A DNA stretch of 64,000 nucleotides from contig WGNV01000010.1 in assembly GCA_016124375.1 (NCBI GenBank), forward strand, positions 1 through 64,000, in the 5' to 3' direction. The notes beneath the pieces are model-generated. The model worked only from the letters and a program-made list of their open reading frames with translations, did no database searches and had not been told where the DNA came from. This DNA comes from Tepidisphaera sp. GTDB taxonomy: Bacteria > Planctomycetota > Phycisphaerae > Phycisphaerales > UBA1924. A program made the position numbers and the translations under genes. Shown here piece by piece: positions 7,146 through 14,994 of this stretch (its first letter is position 1; each line of letters opens with the position of its first letter).

Positions 7146-10100
7146 TTACGGGCAGGGCCCGCCGGCGACGACGTTGACGAGGGCGTCCACGTCGCCCTGA
7201 TCGGCCACGCCGTCTCCGTTGAAGTCCGCGTTGATGCCGGTCGGGTTGGCCCCGCCCGCCACCACGTTGATGAGGTAGTCCACGTCACCCTGATCGGCGA
7301 CGCCGTCCTGGTTCACGTCGGGGTCGCAGGTGGGCCCGGCGACGCACAGGCGGTCGGTGATCTTCAGGTCGTCGATGGCGGCCTCGACGATCGAGCCTCC
7401 CCCGATGTCCGCCGCGTTGAAGCGCAGACGCACCTGCGAGGTGGGCGTGAGACCCAGGTCGCGCAGCCGCCAGCTGCCCAGCGCCCAGGCGTTGGTGGCG
7501 GTGGCGATGTTCTCCGCCGTGTGCCAGGTGGCGCCGTTGTCGGTCGAGACCTGGATCAGGAACGTGTCGTCAATCACGGTGTTGCCGTTGTTGGCGTACC
7601 AGCGCCAGTATTCGACGATCGGATCGTTGGTCCCGGCCAGGTTGTACGCGGGGCTGGTGAGCACCGTGATGCCGTTGTCAACGTCGTTCTGACCGAGCAC
7701 GCCGGGGTTGCCGTCGGTCACCCAGCACTTGGTGCCGGGGTCTGGGGTGTGATCCGCGCCGGGCTGGATGGGCAGGCCGGCGCCGGTGTTGATGGCGGAG
7801 GGGGCCAGCCGGTTCCAGATACCGGTGGTGGCCGCGGGCGAGCCGGGCGTCACGGTCCAGCCCTGATCGGTCTCCATGTCGTCGCTGGCGGCGACGTTGG
7901 TTCCGGTGTAGATCTGGCCGGCGTAGGTGGCCGCCGGGGCCGTCGAGGGGCTGGTGAAGTTGCCCTGGTCGGTGCCGAACGAGACGTAGTAGCGGAAGGT
8001 CGAGAAGCACGGGGCCGCGGGGAGTGTGGCGTTGAAGTCGTTGGCGCCGGTCTGTGCCAGCGGCACGCTGGTGAATGCCCCGCCGTCGATGGAGTAGAAG
8101 AGCTGACCCGAGCCGGGCGTCACGTTGACGAAGACCGGGGCGATGTGCACCGGGAAGGTCGTGGCCTGCGTGGGCGAGAGCTGGGCGGGCGTGCCGTTCG
8201 GGAAGGTGTAATCGACGCGGAAGGGCAGGTCGAAGTTCTCGACGACGTCGGCGGTGCCGGTGCCGCTGCTGAAGGCGTTAGCGCCCATGCCCCGCTTGGC
8301 GAAGGCCCGCCACAGCGCCAACTGGTGGGCGCCCCCGTAGCGGTTCATGTCGGCCTGGAGGATCGCGTCGCGCTCCTGCAGGAAGTTGGGGCCGGCGGGT
8401 GCGAGCTTCATCCCGTCGATCACCAGCTGCAGCATGGTGTTGTTGCCCGAGAAGCCCTCGGTGAGGCTGATCTGGTATCGCCCTTCCAGCAGCGTGTTGC
8501 ACCAGATCTCGCCCACGTTGTGCACTTCGGTGGCGGAGTTGCCGATCACCGGGTTCCGCGGCGCCGAATAGGTCCGCACGGTGGTTGTATCGCCGTACAG
8601 CAGCGGGCTCTTGGTCAGGTCGATCGAGTACGGGTAGCGCCGGATCCCGTAGTAGGTGTTCAGGTTGCCTTCGCCACCCGGGTCACCCAGGTTGCGGGTC
8701 ACAAAGCTGCCGGTGCTGTAGACGGCACTGAAGTCGTCGGAAGGCTGGGCCAGCATGCTGATGCCCACGTAATCGCCCCAGCCCTCGCCCATGCCCCCGT
8801 TCTGCGTGCCGCTCTGAAGGCCCCCCTGCGGGCCGTGCAGGCGGATGGACGTCCCGTGGGTGAGCTCGTGGAAGACCACGTCGCCGTCCAGCGAGCCGTC
8901 GCGCTGCGGGGTCGGCGCGGTGAAGATGTACATCTGCACCCGGCCGGTGGAGCCGTCGGTGCCGGAGGTGCTGAAGTTGGCGTTGTTGGTGCCGCTGCCG
9001 TCCTGGCACTCGGCCCGCACATAGTCGCCCGCGAGGCCGCCCCGCCCGAGGTTGTCGAGCTGGAAGTTGCCCGCCGCCTCGTTGAAGCCCAGCGTCCAGA
9101 GGTGATCGTGGTAGAGGTTGCACAGGTAGAACAGTTGCGTGATCGACGCGTCGCGATAGGTCGAAGGGGCGGCGGTCGGCGCGTTGTCGGCGCCGGTGGG
9201 AAGGGCGAAGTCAAAGACGCGGGTGGCGCTGGTCGCCCGATCCGCGGGGCTGGCGGTGTTGTCGTTGGCCGCGTCCAGGTACGCATCGACGTTGTTGCCG
9301 ACCGTCTGCGTCCCGCCGTCGGGGATCCACCCGTTCGAATCGATCGCCGAGATGTCCGCCGGCTGCACCGTCACCAGATCGCGTGGCACAAACGGGAACT
9401 GCATGCCGCTGGGCGTGGGCGTGCCTGGCGAGGCGGGCGACGGGCTGTCGCTGGTGTACACCCGGTAGGTCACGGGCTGCGTGGTGTCCCACACCAGGTC
9501 GTCGAGCCGGTAGAGCATCTGGCCAGAGCCGGCGTCGACGATCACCTCGTAGTTGTGCCCGACGCCCCGCACGGGCACGAACACCCAGTACGCCGCCCGC
9601 ACATCACCGCGCGCCACGAAGTAGTACACCCGGCGCGTGCGCACGAGTTCGTCCGGTCGCAGCTCCAGGGGCGTCGTCCACTCCAGGTTGCCGTTGACGT
9701 CCTTGGTGCCTGCCGACTGCACTTCTCCCGCAAGGTCGATCCCGCAGGCCCGTGCCGCGGCTTTGATCGCCGCCTGCTCATTCAGTTCAAACTTGGTCGG
9801 GCTAAACCCCTCCGCCGGCTCGGGGAGGAAAGTGCCCCCGATGTTGATCAGGCGACCGTCGCTGTTCACGCTGGCGTTGAAGCGACCGTTCTCGACCGGC
9901 AGCCCGTTGATCTGCTGCTGCCAGGTCAGGTGCGTCATGTTGGCGCCGGGCGTCTCAAAGTTGCGGATCAGCACCGCTTTGTCCAGCCCCGCCGGCCCGA
10001 TCTCGAACAGCGCCGGGTTCCCCGCCAGGAACGCCTTCACGACGTCCGCCGGGGCGGCCTTGGATGGACCCGTCAGCCAGTCCGACGTCGCTCCCGCCCA

Positions 10101-10439
10101 GCTCACCGTTCCCAGCACCTGGTCGCGGTACGTCCGCATGCTCGGGATCGCGGCGTGCATCGCCGCCTCCGCCGCCGCCACGCCCCGTCCCCCGGCCGTC
10201 ATTTCCCACACCTGGCGTGCGTGCAGCACCGCGTCCGCCGGGGTTTCGTCGGCGTTCAGGCGAATGTCCACGTTCGCGAGGCCCGGCCCGTAATCAGCAA
10301 ACCGGTCAGCCGCCGGCATGGTGGCGTCGCCGTTCGCGCCCAGCGCCGCCGAGCCCAGCCCCAGCGCCCCGCCCGCCGCCAGCACAACCGCCAGCGCCCG
10401 CCAGCCGCCCGTCCGACCCTGCAAAGTATGCGATTTCAT
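7146..10439 (-). CDS. secreted M36 (fungalysin-like) metallopeptidase with dockerin-type domain
   Basis: A 1097-residue protein with a signal peptide ending near LGANG and a long propeptide-like region (about 40-320) of the FTP/PepSY type. The catalytic domain carries HELTHG near residue 525, and its third zinc ligand is the Glu of MGEGWGDYVG about 27 residues later, as in fungalysins. Residues about 720-800 and 840-1030 are beta-sandwich domains; the latter, with WTVTPGSPA and WHTAENIATATNAW, resembles a MAM or jelly-roll binding module. The tail has loops PDVNQDGVADQGD and ADFNGDGVADQGD and ends GGPCP. AAGGA lies just before the ATG. Expected to be an exported endopeptidase activated by propeptide removal. 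Confidence 0.92.
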   Translation of the reverse strand: MKSHTLQGRTGGWRALAVVLAAGGALGLGSAALGANGDATMPAADRFADYGPGLANVDIRLNADETPADAVLHARQVWEMTAGGRGVAAAEAAMHAAIPSMRTYRDQVLGTVSWAGATSDWLTGPSKAAPADVVKAFLAGNPALFEIGPAGLDKAVLIRNFETPGANMTHLTWQQQINGLPVENGRFNASVNSDGRLINIGGTFLPEPAEGFSPTKFELNEQAAIKAAARACGIDLAGEVQSAGTKDVNGNLEWTTPLELRPDELVRTRRVYYFVARGDVRAAYWVFVPVRGVGHNYEVIVDAGSGQMLYRLDDLVWDTTQPVTYRVYTSDSPSPASPGTPTPSGMQFPFVPRDLVTVQPADISAIDSNGWIPDGGTQTVGNNVDAYLDAANDNTASPADRATSATRVFDFALPTGADNAPTAAPSTYRDASITQLFYLCNLYHDHLWTLGFNEAAGNFQLDNLGRGGLAGDYVRAECQDGSGTNNANFSTSGTDGSTGRVQMYIFTAPTPQRDGSLDGDVVFHELTHGTSIRLHGPQGGLQSGTQNGGMGEGWGDYVGISMLAQPSDDFSAVYSTGSFVTRNLGDPGGEGNLNTYYGIRRYPYSIDLTKSPLLYGDTTTVRTYSAPRNPVIGNSATEVHNVGEIWCNTLLEGRYQISLTEGFSGNNTMLQLVIDGMKLAPAGPNFLQERDAILQADMNRYGGAHQLALWRAFAKRGMGANAFSSGTGTADVVENFDLPFRVDYTFPNGTPAQLSPTQATTFPVHIAPVFVNVTPGSGQLFYSIDGGAFTSVPLAQTGANDFNATLPAAPCFSTFRYYVSFGTDQGNFTSPSTAPAATYAGQIYTGTNVAASDDMETDQGWTVTPGSPAATTGIWNRLAPSAINTGAGLPIQPGADHTPDPGTKCWVTDGNPGVLGQNDVDNGITVLTSPAYNLAGTNDPIVEYWRWYANNGNTVIDDTFLIQVSTDNGATWHTAENIATATNAWALGSWRLRDLGLTPTSQVRLRFNAADIGGGSIVEAAIDDLKITDRLCVAGPTCDPDVNQDGVADQGDVDYLINVVAGGANPTGINADFNGDGVADQGDVDALVNVVAGGPCP

Positions 10440-10801
10440 GGTGGTTCCTTCGATAAACCCGGCCGCCCCGCAGGCCCAAGGCCCGCCCCGGCCCTCTTCG
10501 GTTCACTCCGTTCACATCCTGCCCGATGCCCGATAGTCTCCGCGTTCCGGACGCTCCCGTCCGAGGCGCCGGGTCAGCCACGGGTGCGACACAGCGCCCG
10601 CCCGCCCTTGCCAGCAAAAATCACAAGTCACGTATATCCGACGCCCGGCGTGATGCAAGAGATATTGCTCCAAATTCTCGGTTTCCGAGTCGCCCGGGCA
10701 TCCTCGGGCCCGGTCGCAGCGCCGTACAACGCCCGCGGCCTCGGGCAAGTGCCGAGGCCGCGGGGTATCGAGCAGGTTGTTCGCGCCCAGATCGGCGTCC
10801 G
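10440..10801. other. intergenic region upstream of the M36 gene
   Basis: About 360 bases without a supported gene. It contains the 3' hairpin of the neighbouring reprolysin-like gene (10732-10764) and an AT-richer stretch around 10617-10680 that is the likely minus-strand promoter region of the M36 gene. No recognisable sigma-70 boxes stand out. Confidence 0.6.
10732..10764 (-). terminator. strong 13-bp hairpin after the reprolysin-like gene
   Basis: CCCGCGGCCTCGG pairs perfectly with CCGAGGCCGCGGG across a 7-base loop, 38 bases beyond the stop. There is no proper T-run, so it may be an mRNA-stabilising 3' hairpin rather than a classical terminator. Confidence 0.6.
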
Positions 10802-13800
10802 TTACGGGCAGCCGCCGCCCGCGACCGCATTGACCAGCGCGTCGACGTCCGTCTGGTCAGCGACCCCGTCCTGGTTGAAGTCCGGATCGCGCCCCGAGGG
10901 GTTCGCCCCGCCGGCGATCACGTTGATCAGGTAGTCCACGTCGCCCTGGTCCACGGCTCCGTCCTGGTTGTAGTCCGGGTCGCAGGGCGAGCCGGCCGGC
11001 TGGCAGAAGCGGGCCTTCTGCGTCGTGATGATGAGCGAGAACGCCCGGACGTTGCCCGTGTCGCCGCCCGACAGGTCCTGCACCGACAGGGTCCACACCC
11101 CGTTCAGCAGGTTGCCCGAAAGGCTGCGGAAAGGCGAGAAGCTGGCGTTGGGCACGTAGTGATTGGAGAAAGGCGCATCTCCGGCCGTCACGTTCTGGAT
11201 CGAGAGGCCCGAAGCCGCATTGTCCTCCAGGTAGGTCGAACAGAAGTTGTTGCCCGAGTTATCGCCCCCCAGCGGGTTCTGGCTGGTGGGGGCGACATAG
11301 CCCGGACGATTCATGATGATCACGCTGCGTCCCTGCGTCAGGCCCGAAGTCGGGGAGGTCAGCGTCACCTGCAGATCGCTCACGTAGCTGTGCTCGATGC
11401 CCACCGTCGTCGCACCCTGCTGGGCGGTGCACAGGCTGCCATCGAAGCTCACCTTGACCGCCGTCACCGGGTCGGTCAGGCCCGAGACCGGGATATTGAT
11501 CGTCGCGGCCGGGCCGGGGAAGTCAGGGATCGGCACCGCCGGACCCCGGAAGCTGAAGACGTGATCGATGGGCAAAGGCAGCGTGCCGATCGGGAACGTG
11601 AAGGGCACGTTGGTCAGCGTTCCGCCCTGGTCAGAGGTCAGGGTCAGCCGCAGGTTGATCGTCCCGGTCGGGTTGCACGCAAAGTTGGGGCTGATCGAGA
11701 TGATGTAGGGCGTGAGGTTTACCTGGGGCGAGTTGGTCGCGAGATTGGGATAGAACGCCGTCGGGGTGGTGACGGTGACGCCCGACTGCACCGTGCTCAG
11801 CGTGCCCCGCACGTTGGTCCCGGTCAGCAGCCCGTTGTTGATCACCTGCACGTACACCGCGATGTTGTTCTCGCCCGGGTCGATGCCCCCGTTGCGGTTG
11901 CCGTTGGGCTCGTTGTCGCTGAAGGTATTGCTGCCGGTCAGGGCGAACGCCACGTTCTGCGGCGGGGCGACGATCCGGAAGTCCACGTCCGACTCGTCAA
12001 AGAAGATGTTGTTGATGCCCTCGATCTTGATGCGGGCATGGGTCGTCGGGGTCGTGTCCGCGGGGATCACCACGCTCGCGCTGCCCGTGTTGGGCACGCT
12101 GCTGGCCAGCACGATCGGGAACGTCGCCCCCGAGTCCAGCGAGAGCAGGATGCGAACGTTCAGGCAGCTCACCGGCGCGATGTCGGTGTTGGCCTTGTCC
12201 CAGGTGATGGTGTGCGTGCCGAACCACGAGACGTTCGTGTTGGGGGAGGTCACCCTGAACGGCCCGCTGGTGGGATCGACCACCAGGCGACGAGTCGCCC
12301 AGGCCGTCCCGCCGCCGCCCACGTGGTTGTCACGCACCACGCACCGGAAGTTGAGGCTGCGGCTCGACGCGGGCAGCACCTCGCCCACCGTCAGCATGTT
12401 GGTGCGGATGGCGTCGAGGTTGGGGATGGTTCGCGAAGGCGTGGTGGTGAAGGGGAAGACGCGGAACAGGGGCGAGGCGCCGTTGTCCGACAGGGGCAGG
12501 GGCACCGGCGCGCCGGTGTCGGTCTGCTCCCAGGAGAAGGTCAGGGCATCGCCATCCGAATCGCCGTAGGTGATCGGCGTGAGCGTGAAGGGGGTCTGCG
12601 AGGGGATGATGTACAGGCGCCCCGCGTCGGAGATGGTGGGGGCGTGGTTGCCGGTGAAGCTCTCGGTGTCGCACTGGGTGGTGGCGATGAAGGCGTTGAT
12701 GCGTTCGAGGGAGTTCTGGCCGAACATCACGTCGGAGTGGGGCTGCAGGTCGTCGGTGCCGCAAATCCCCGCGTAGCACATGATGGTGCTGCCCGAGCCG
12801 GGCTCGAAGGCCAGGGAGATATCGTCGCCGGGACCGCCGCCGCAGCTGTTGAAGTTGTGTCGTCCGTCGAACTGGTGGCCCATCTCGTGGGCGACGTAGT
12901 CGACCCAGAAGCTGTCGTTGATGGGCATGTCGATGCCGCTGAGCCCCTTGCCCTTGTTGTTGGTGGAGCACGGAGCGCGGAAGAAGGCGATGCCGCCCGG
13001 GCCGGTCTCAAAGACGTGCCCGACGTCGTAGGCCCCGTTGCCGACGCCCGAGTCGAGCTTGGACTGGTTGATGTCCCGGTCGCTCTGCGAGCCGTCGTTC
13101 GCGTACCCGTCGGTGACCGGGTTGGTGAAGATCACCAGGTTGTTGTTCGCGACCAGGATGAACCGCACGGCCACTTCGGTGTCGTACACCTCGTTGATGC
13201 GGTTCACCGCCGTCACCACCGCCGCCAGCCCGTCGGTCACGTTCACGCTGTGCCCGTTGAGCGTGCTGTGGAAGATGGTGTACTCGGCGGTCGTCGCCAC
13301 CGCGAGGCGATACTGGTGCCGCGTCACGAACTCGCCCGCCCGCTGCTCGTAGCCCCCCCCGCGGGTCTGGTTCTTGGGCGTCTCCGCCGGCACTTCGGGC
13401 TCGGGCTGCGGGTTCTCGTCCACCGCGTGGCAGACCCAGTTGGTCGTGCGGTGCAGGTCGCTCTTGAAATAGCTCACCACCGTGCTCAGGTCGCCCCCGT
13501 CGTAGGGATCAACGAACACATCCCCGTTGGCCGAGCGGATGAACGCGTGGAACCCCTGCGGGGTGTAATCGAACCGCACCGTCGCCGTCGGATCGTCGAT
13601 CCCCTGTCCCTGGTACGTCTTCATGTCCGGGAACTTGGCGGCCAGCCCCGGCTCCATCATGGGCGACTCCACCACGTTGAAGCGAGCCATCCACCCGTCG
13701 GGCATCGGCAGGCTCATCACGATCGGGGCCTGCGCCTGGGGCACCGCCTCCAAAGGGGCCGTCGCCAGAACGCCCTTGAGCACGTCCCAGTTGACCGTCG

Positions 13801-14011
13801 CCGCCTGAAATGCCACGGGCCGCACGTTGGGCCGCCCGGTCAGCGCCGACTTGGGCACGTCCTTCAGCAAGGTGAAGCAGCCGTCGTTCACCGGCTGGTT
13901 GCGGGGCGGGGCCTGCTGGGCATACGCCGGGACCGACACGCCAAACATTGCCAAACAGATCCCGCTCAGAAACGAACGGAAGGTACGAAGACCACGATTA
14001 CGGACCGCCAT
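10802..14011 (-). CDS. secreted reprolysin-like (M12B-type) zinc metallopeptidase with P-domain and dockerin-type domain
   Basis: AAGGA six bases before this ATG (MAVRNRG) sets the start; a longer in-frame ORF lacks support. Signal peptide at residues 1-31. Prodomain to about 210, then the metallopeptidase domain with HEMGHQFDGRH near residue 373. All three zinc His of the HExxHxxGxxH motif are there, but the middle Gly is Asp, with Gly one place later. Several Ig/fibronectin-like regions follow (about 480-800). A proprotein-convertase P-domain (about 835-1000; SYVSDLQVTLTSP, NGVWTLSVQDLSGGDTG) precedes the tail. The dockerin loops are PDYNQDGAVDQGD and PDFNQDGVADQTD. The role is probably extracellular protein degradation. 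Confidence 0.9.
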   Translation of the reverse strand: MAVRNRGLRTFRSFLSGICLAMFGVSVPAYAQQAPPRNQPVNDGCFTLLKDVPKSALTGRPNVRPVAFQAATVNWDVLKGVLATAPLEAVPQAQAPIVMSLPMPDGWMARFNVVESPMMEPGLAAKFPDMKTYQGQGIDDPTATVRFDYTPQGFHAFIRSANGDVFVDPYDGGDLSTVVSYFKSDLHRTTNWVCHAVDENPQPEPEVPAETPKNQTRGGGYEQRAGEFVTRHQYRLAVATTAEYTIFHSTLNGHSVNVTDGLAAVVTAVNRINEVYDTEVAVRFILVANNNLVIFTNPVTDGYANDGSQSDRDINQSKLDSGVGNGAYDVGHVFETGPGGIAFFRAPCSTNNKGKGLSGIDMPINDSFWVDYVAHEMGHQFDGRHNFNSCGGGPGDDISLAFEPGSGSTIMCYAGICGTDDLQPHSDVMFGQNSLERINAFIATTQCDTESFTGNHAPTISDAGRLYIIPSQTPFTLTPITYGDSDGDALTFSWEQTDTGAPVPLPLSDNGASPLFRVFPFTTTPSRTIPNLDAIRTNMLTVGEVLPASSRSLNFRCVVRDNHVGGGGTAWATRRLVVDPTSGPFRVTSPNTNVSWFGTHTITWDKANTDIAPVSCLNVRILLSLDSGATFPIVLASSVPNTGSASVVIPADTTPTTHARIKIEGINNIFFDESDVDFRIVAPPQNVAFALTGSNTFSDNEPNGNRNGGIDPGENNIAVYVQVINNGLLTGTNVRGTLSTVQSGVTVTTPTAFYPNLATNSPQVNLTPYIISISPNFACNPTGTINLRLTLTSDQGGTLTNVPFTFPIGTLPLPIDHVFSFRGPAVPIPDFPGPAATINIPVSGLTDPVTAVKVSFDGSLCTAQQGATTVGIEHSYVSDLQVTLTSPTSGLTQGRSVIIMNRPGYVAPTSQNPLGGDNSGNNFCSTYLEDNAASGLSIQNVTAGDAPFSNHYVPNASFSPFRSLSGNLLNGVWTLSVQDLSGGDTGNVRAFSLIITTQKARFCQPAGSPCDPDYNQDGAVDQGDVDYLINVIAGGANPSGRDPDFNQDGVADQTDVDALVNAVAGGGCP

Positions 14012-14136
14012 GTGTCGTCCTTTCCCTCGTGGGGAATGTGCCGCTGGGACATTGCTGGTGCTCGTTTCCGCCCCACCAGGCGGAAAAGCGATCACAACGT
14101 ACGCTGATTTTCGACGGCGTCAACCCTGAAAGTTGC

Positions 14137-14177
14137 AGGAAAATACGCGACCGCCCCCACGATTTGGAGCGGTCGCG
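14137..14177 (-). terminator. terminator-like hairpin for the PEP-CTERM-like gene
   Basis: CGCGACCGC (14146-14154) and GCGGTCGCG (14169-14177) form a perfect 9-bp stem. On the minus strand it is followed by TATTTTCC, consistent with termination of the gene ending at 14241. It also lies in the promoter region of the reprolysin-like gene. Confidence 0.6.
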
Positions 14178-14240
14178 TCGAGCATCGGCGTTTTCGCTGG
14201 GGTGGATTATCGCGCCCTGACGTTTTATGCACGCCCGGTT

Positions 14241-14852
14241 TCACACCGCACGGCGGCGGCGGACCATCACCAGCCCGGCGCCAGCCAGGGCCAGGGCGCC
14301 GGGAGCCGGCACCGGATGGGTCAGCACCCGCACCTGCTCGATGTCCAGCGCGCCGGTCGCGGCTCCGAACAGATTGAACGTCAGCGTGTTGCCCAGCACC
14401 GACACATTCGACTGCCCGTTCAGCCCGCGCCCGGCCTGGCCTGTGGGGTACACCGTGCCCAGGGCGCCCAGGCCGTCCGAAAGGTCCAACGTCACATCAC
14501 GGAACATCACCGCGACGATCGGGCCGTCGAAGGTGATCGTTCCGCTCGAGAAGCCCGGGGCGGGGATGTTCGAGAAGTGAAGGAAGTGGCTGTTGAAGGT
14601 GCCGACGACGAGCCCGGGCGTGGGCGTGAAGCTCGAGCCGGGGTTGGTGGTGATGTCGGCCAGCAGGCCCGCGCTGTTCACCACGTTCTGCTGCTCATCC
14701 CAGCACTGGGCCAGGGGGCCGACGAGCGTCGGGAAGTTGGCGATCGTGGGGGGAGAGATCTGGGTCACGCCGCCCGTGACGCTCACGATCGCCGCCTGCG
14801 TCGCACCGATCAGGGACAGAGAGACAGCCGCCACGAAAAGATTCGTCTTCAT
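14241..14852 (-). CDS. secreted protein with PEP-CTERM-like sorting tail
   Basis: This start (MKTNLFVAAVSLSL) has GAGG six bases upstream and begins a clean signal peptide cleaved near TQAA. The body (203 residues in total) is a beta-rich domain without catalytic motifs. It has the look of the short DUF-type ectodomains often carried by PEP-CTERM proteins (GTITFDGPIVAVMFRD, LDIEQVRVLTHP). The C-terminus is VPAPGALALAG, a hydrophobic stretch and RRRR: a recognition motif, membrane segment and basic stop typical of the exosortase substrates of this lineage. It is the only such tail in the window; its neighbours use the dockerin-type tag instead. Confidence 0.85.
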   Translation of the reverse strand: MKTNLFVAAVSLSLIGATQAAIVSVTGGVTQISPPTIANFPTLVGPLAQCWDEQQNVVNSAGLLADITTNPGSSFTPTPGLVVGTFNSHFLHFSNIPAPGFSSGTITFDGPIVAVMFRDVTLDLSDGLGALGTVYPTGQAGRGLNGQSNVSVLGNTLTFNLFGAATGALDIEQVRVLTHPVPAPGALALAGAGLVMVRRRRAV

Positions 14853-14994
14853 CACACACCTCTTTTTCTTGGAGTTTCCCGCGTATTTCGCCGCGTCGCA
14901 CACCGCAACGCCGTACGTACAGAGCGACGCGGCACATCGGTTGCTCACGCGTTGACCGTCGCGAATTCTTCGGGCGTGGACCGAGAACCGAGGC

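Noticed and set aside
7029-10934. Open frame of 1301 codons on the + strand
   Set aside because: Antisense to the M36 peptidase gene; composition is Val/Arg/Gly/His/Asp-rich shadow sequence caused by GC-rich third codon positions, with no recognisable domain.
10526-14107. Open frame of 1193 codons on the + strand
   Set aside because: Shadow of the reprolysin-like gene on the opposite strand; no ribosome site and no domain.
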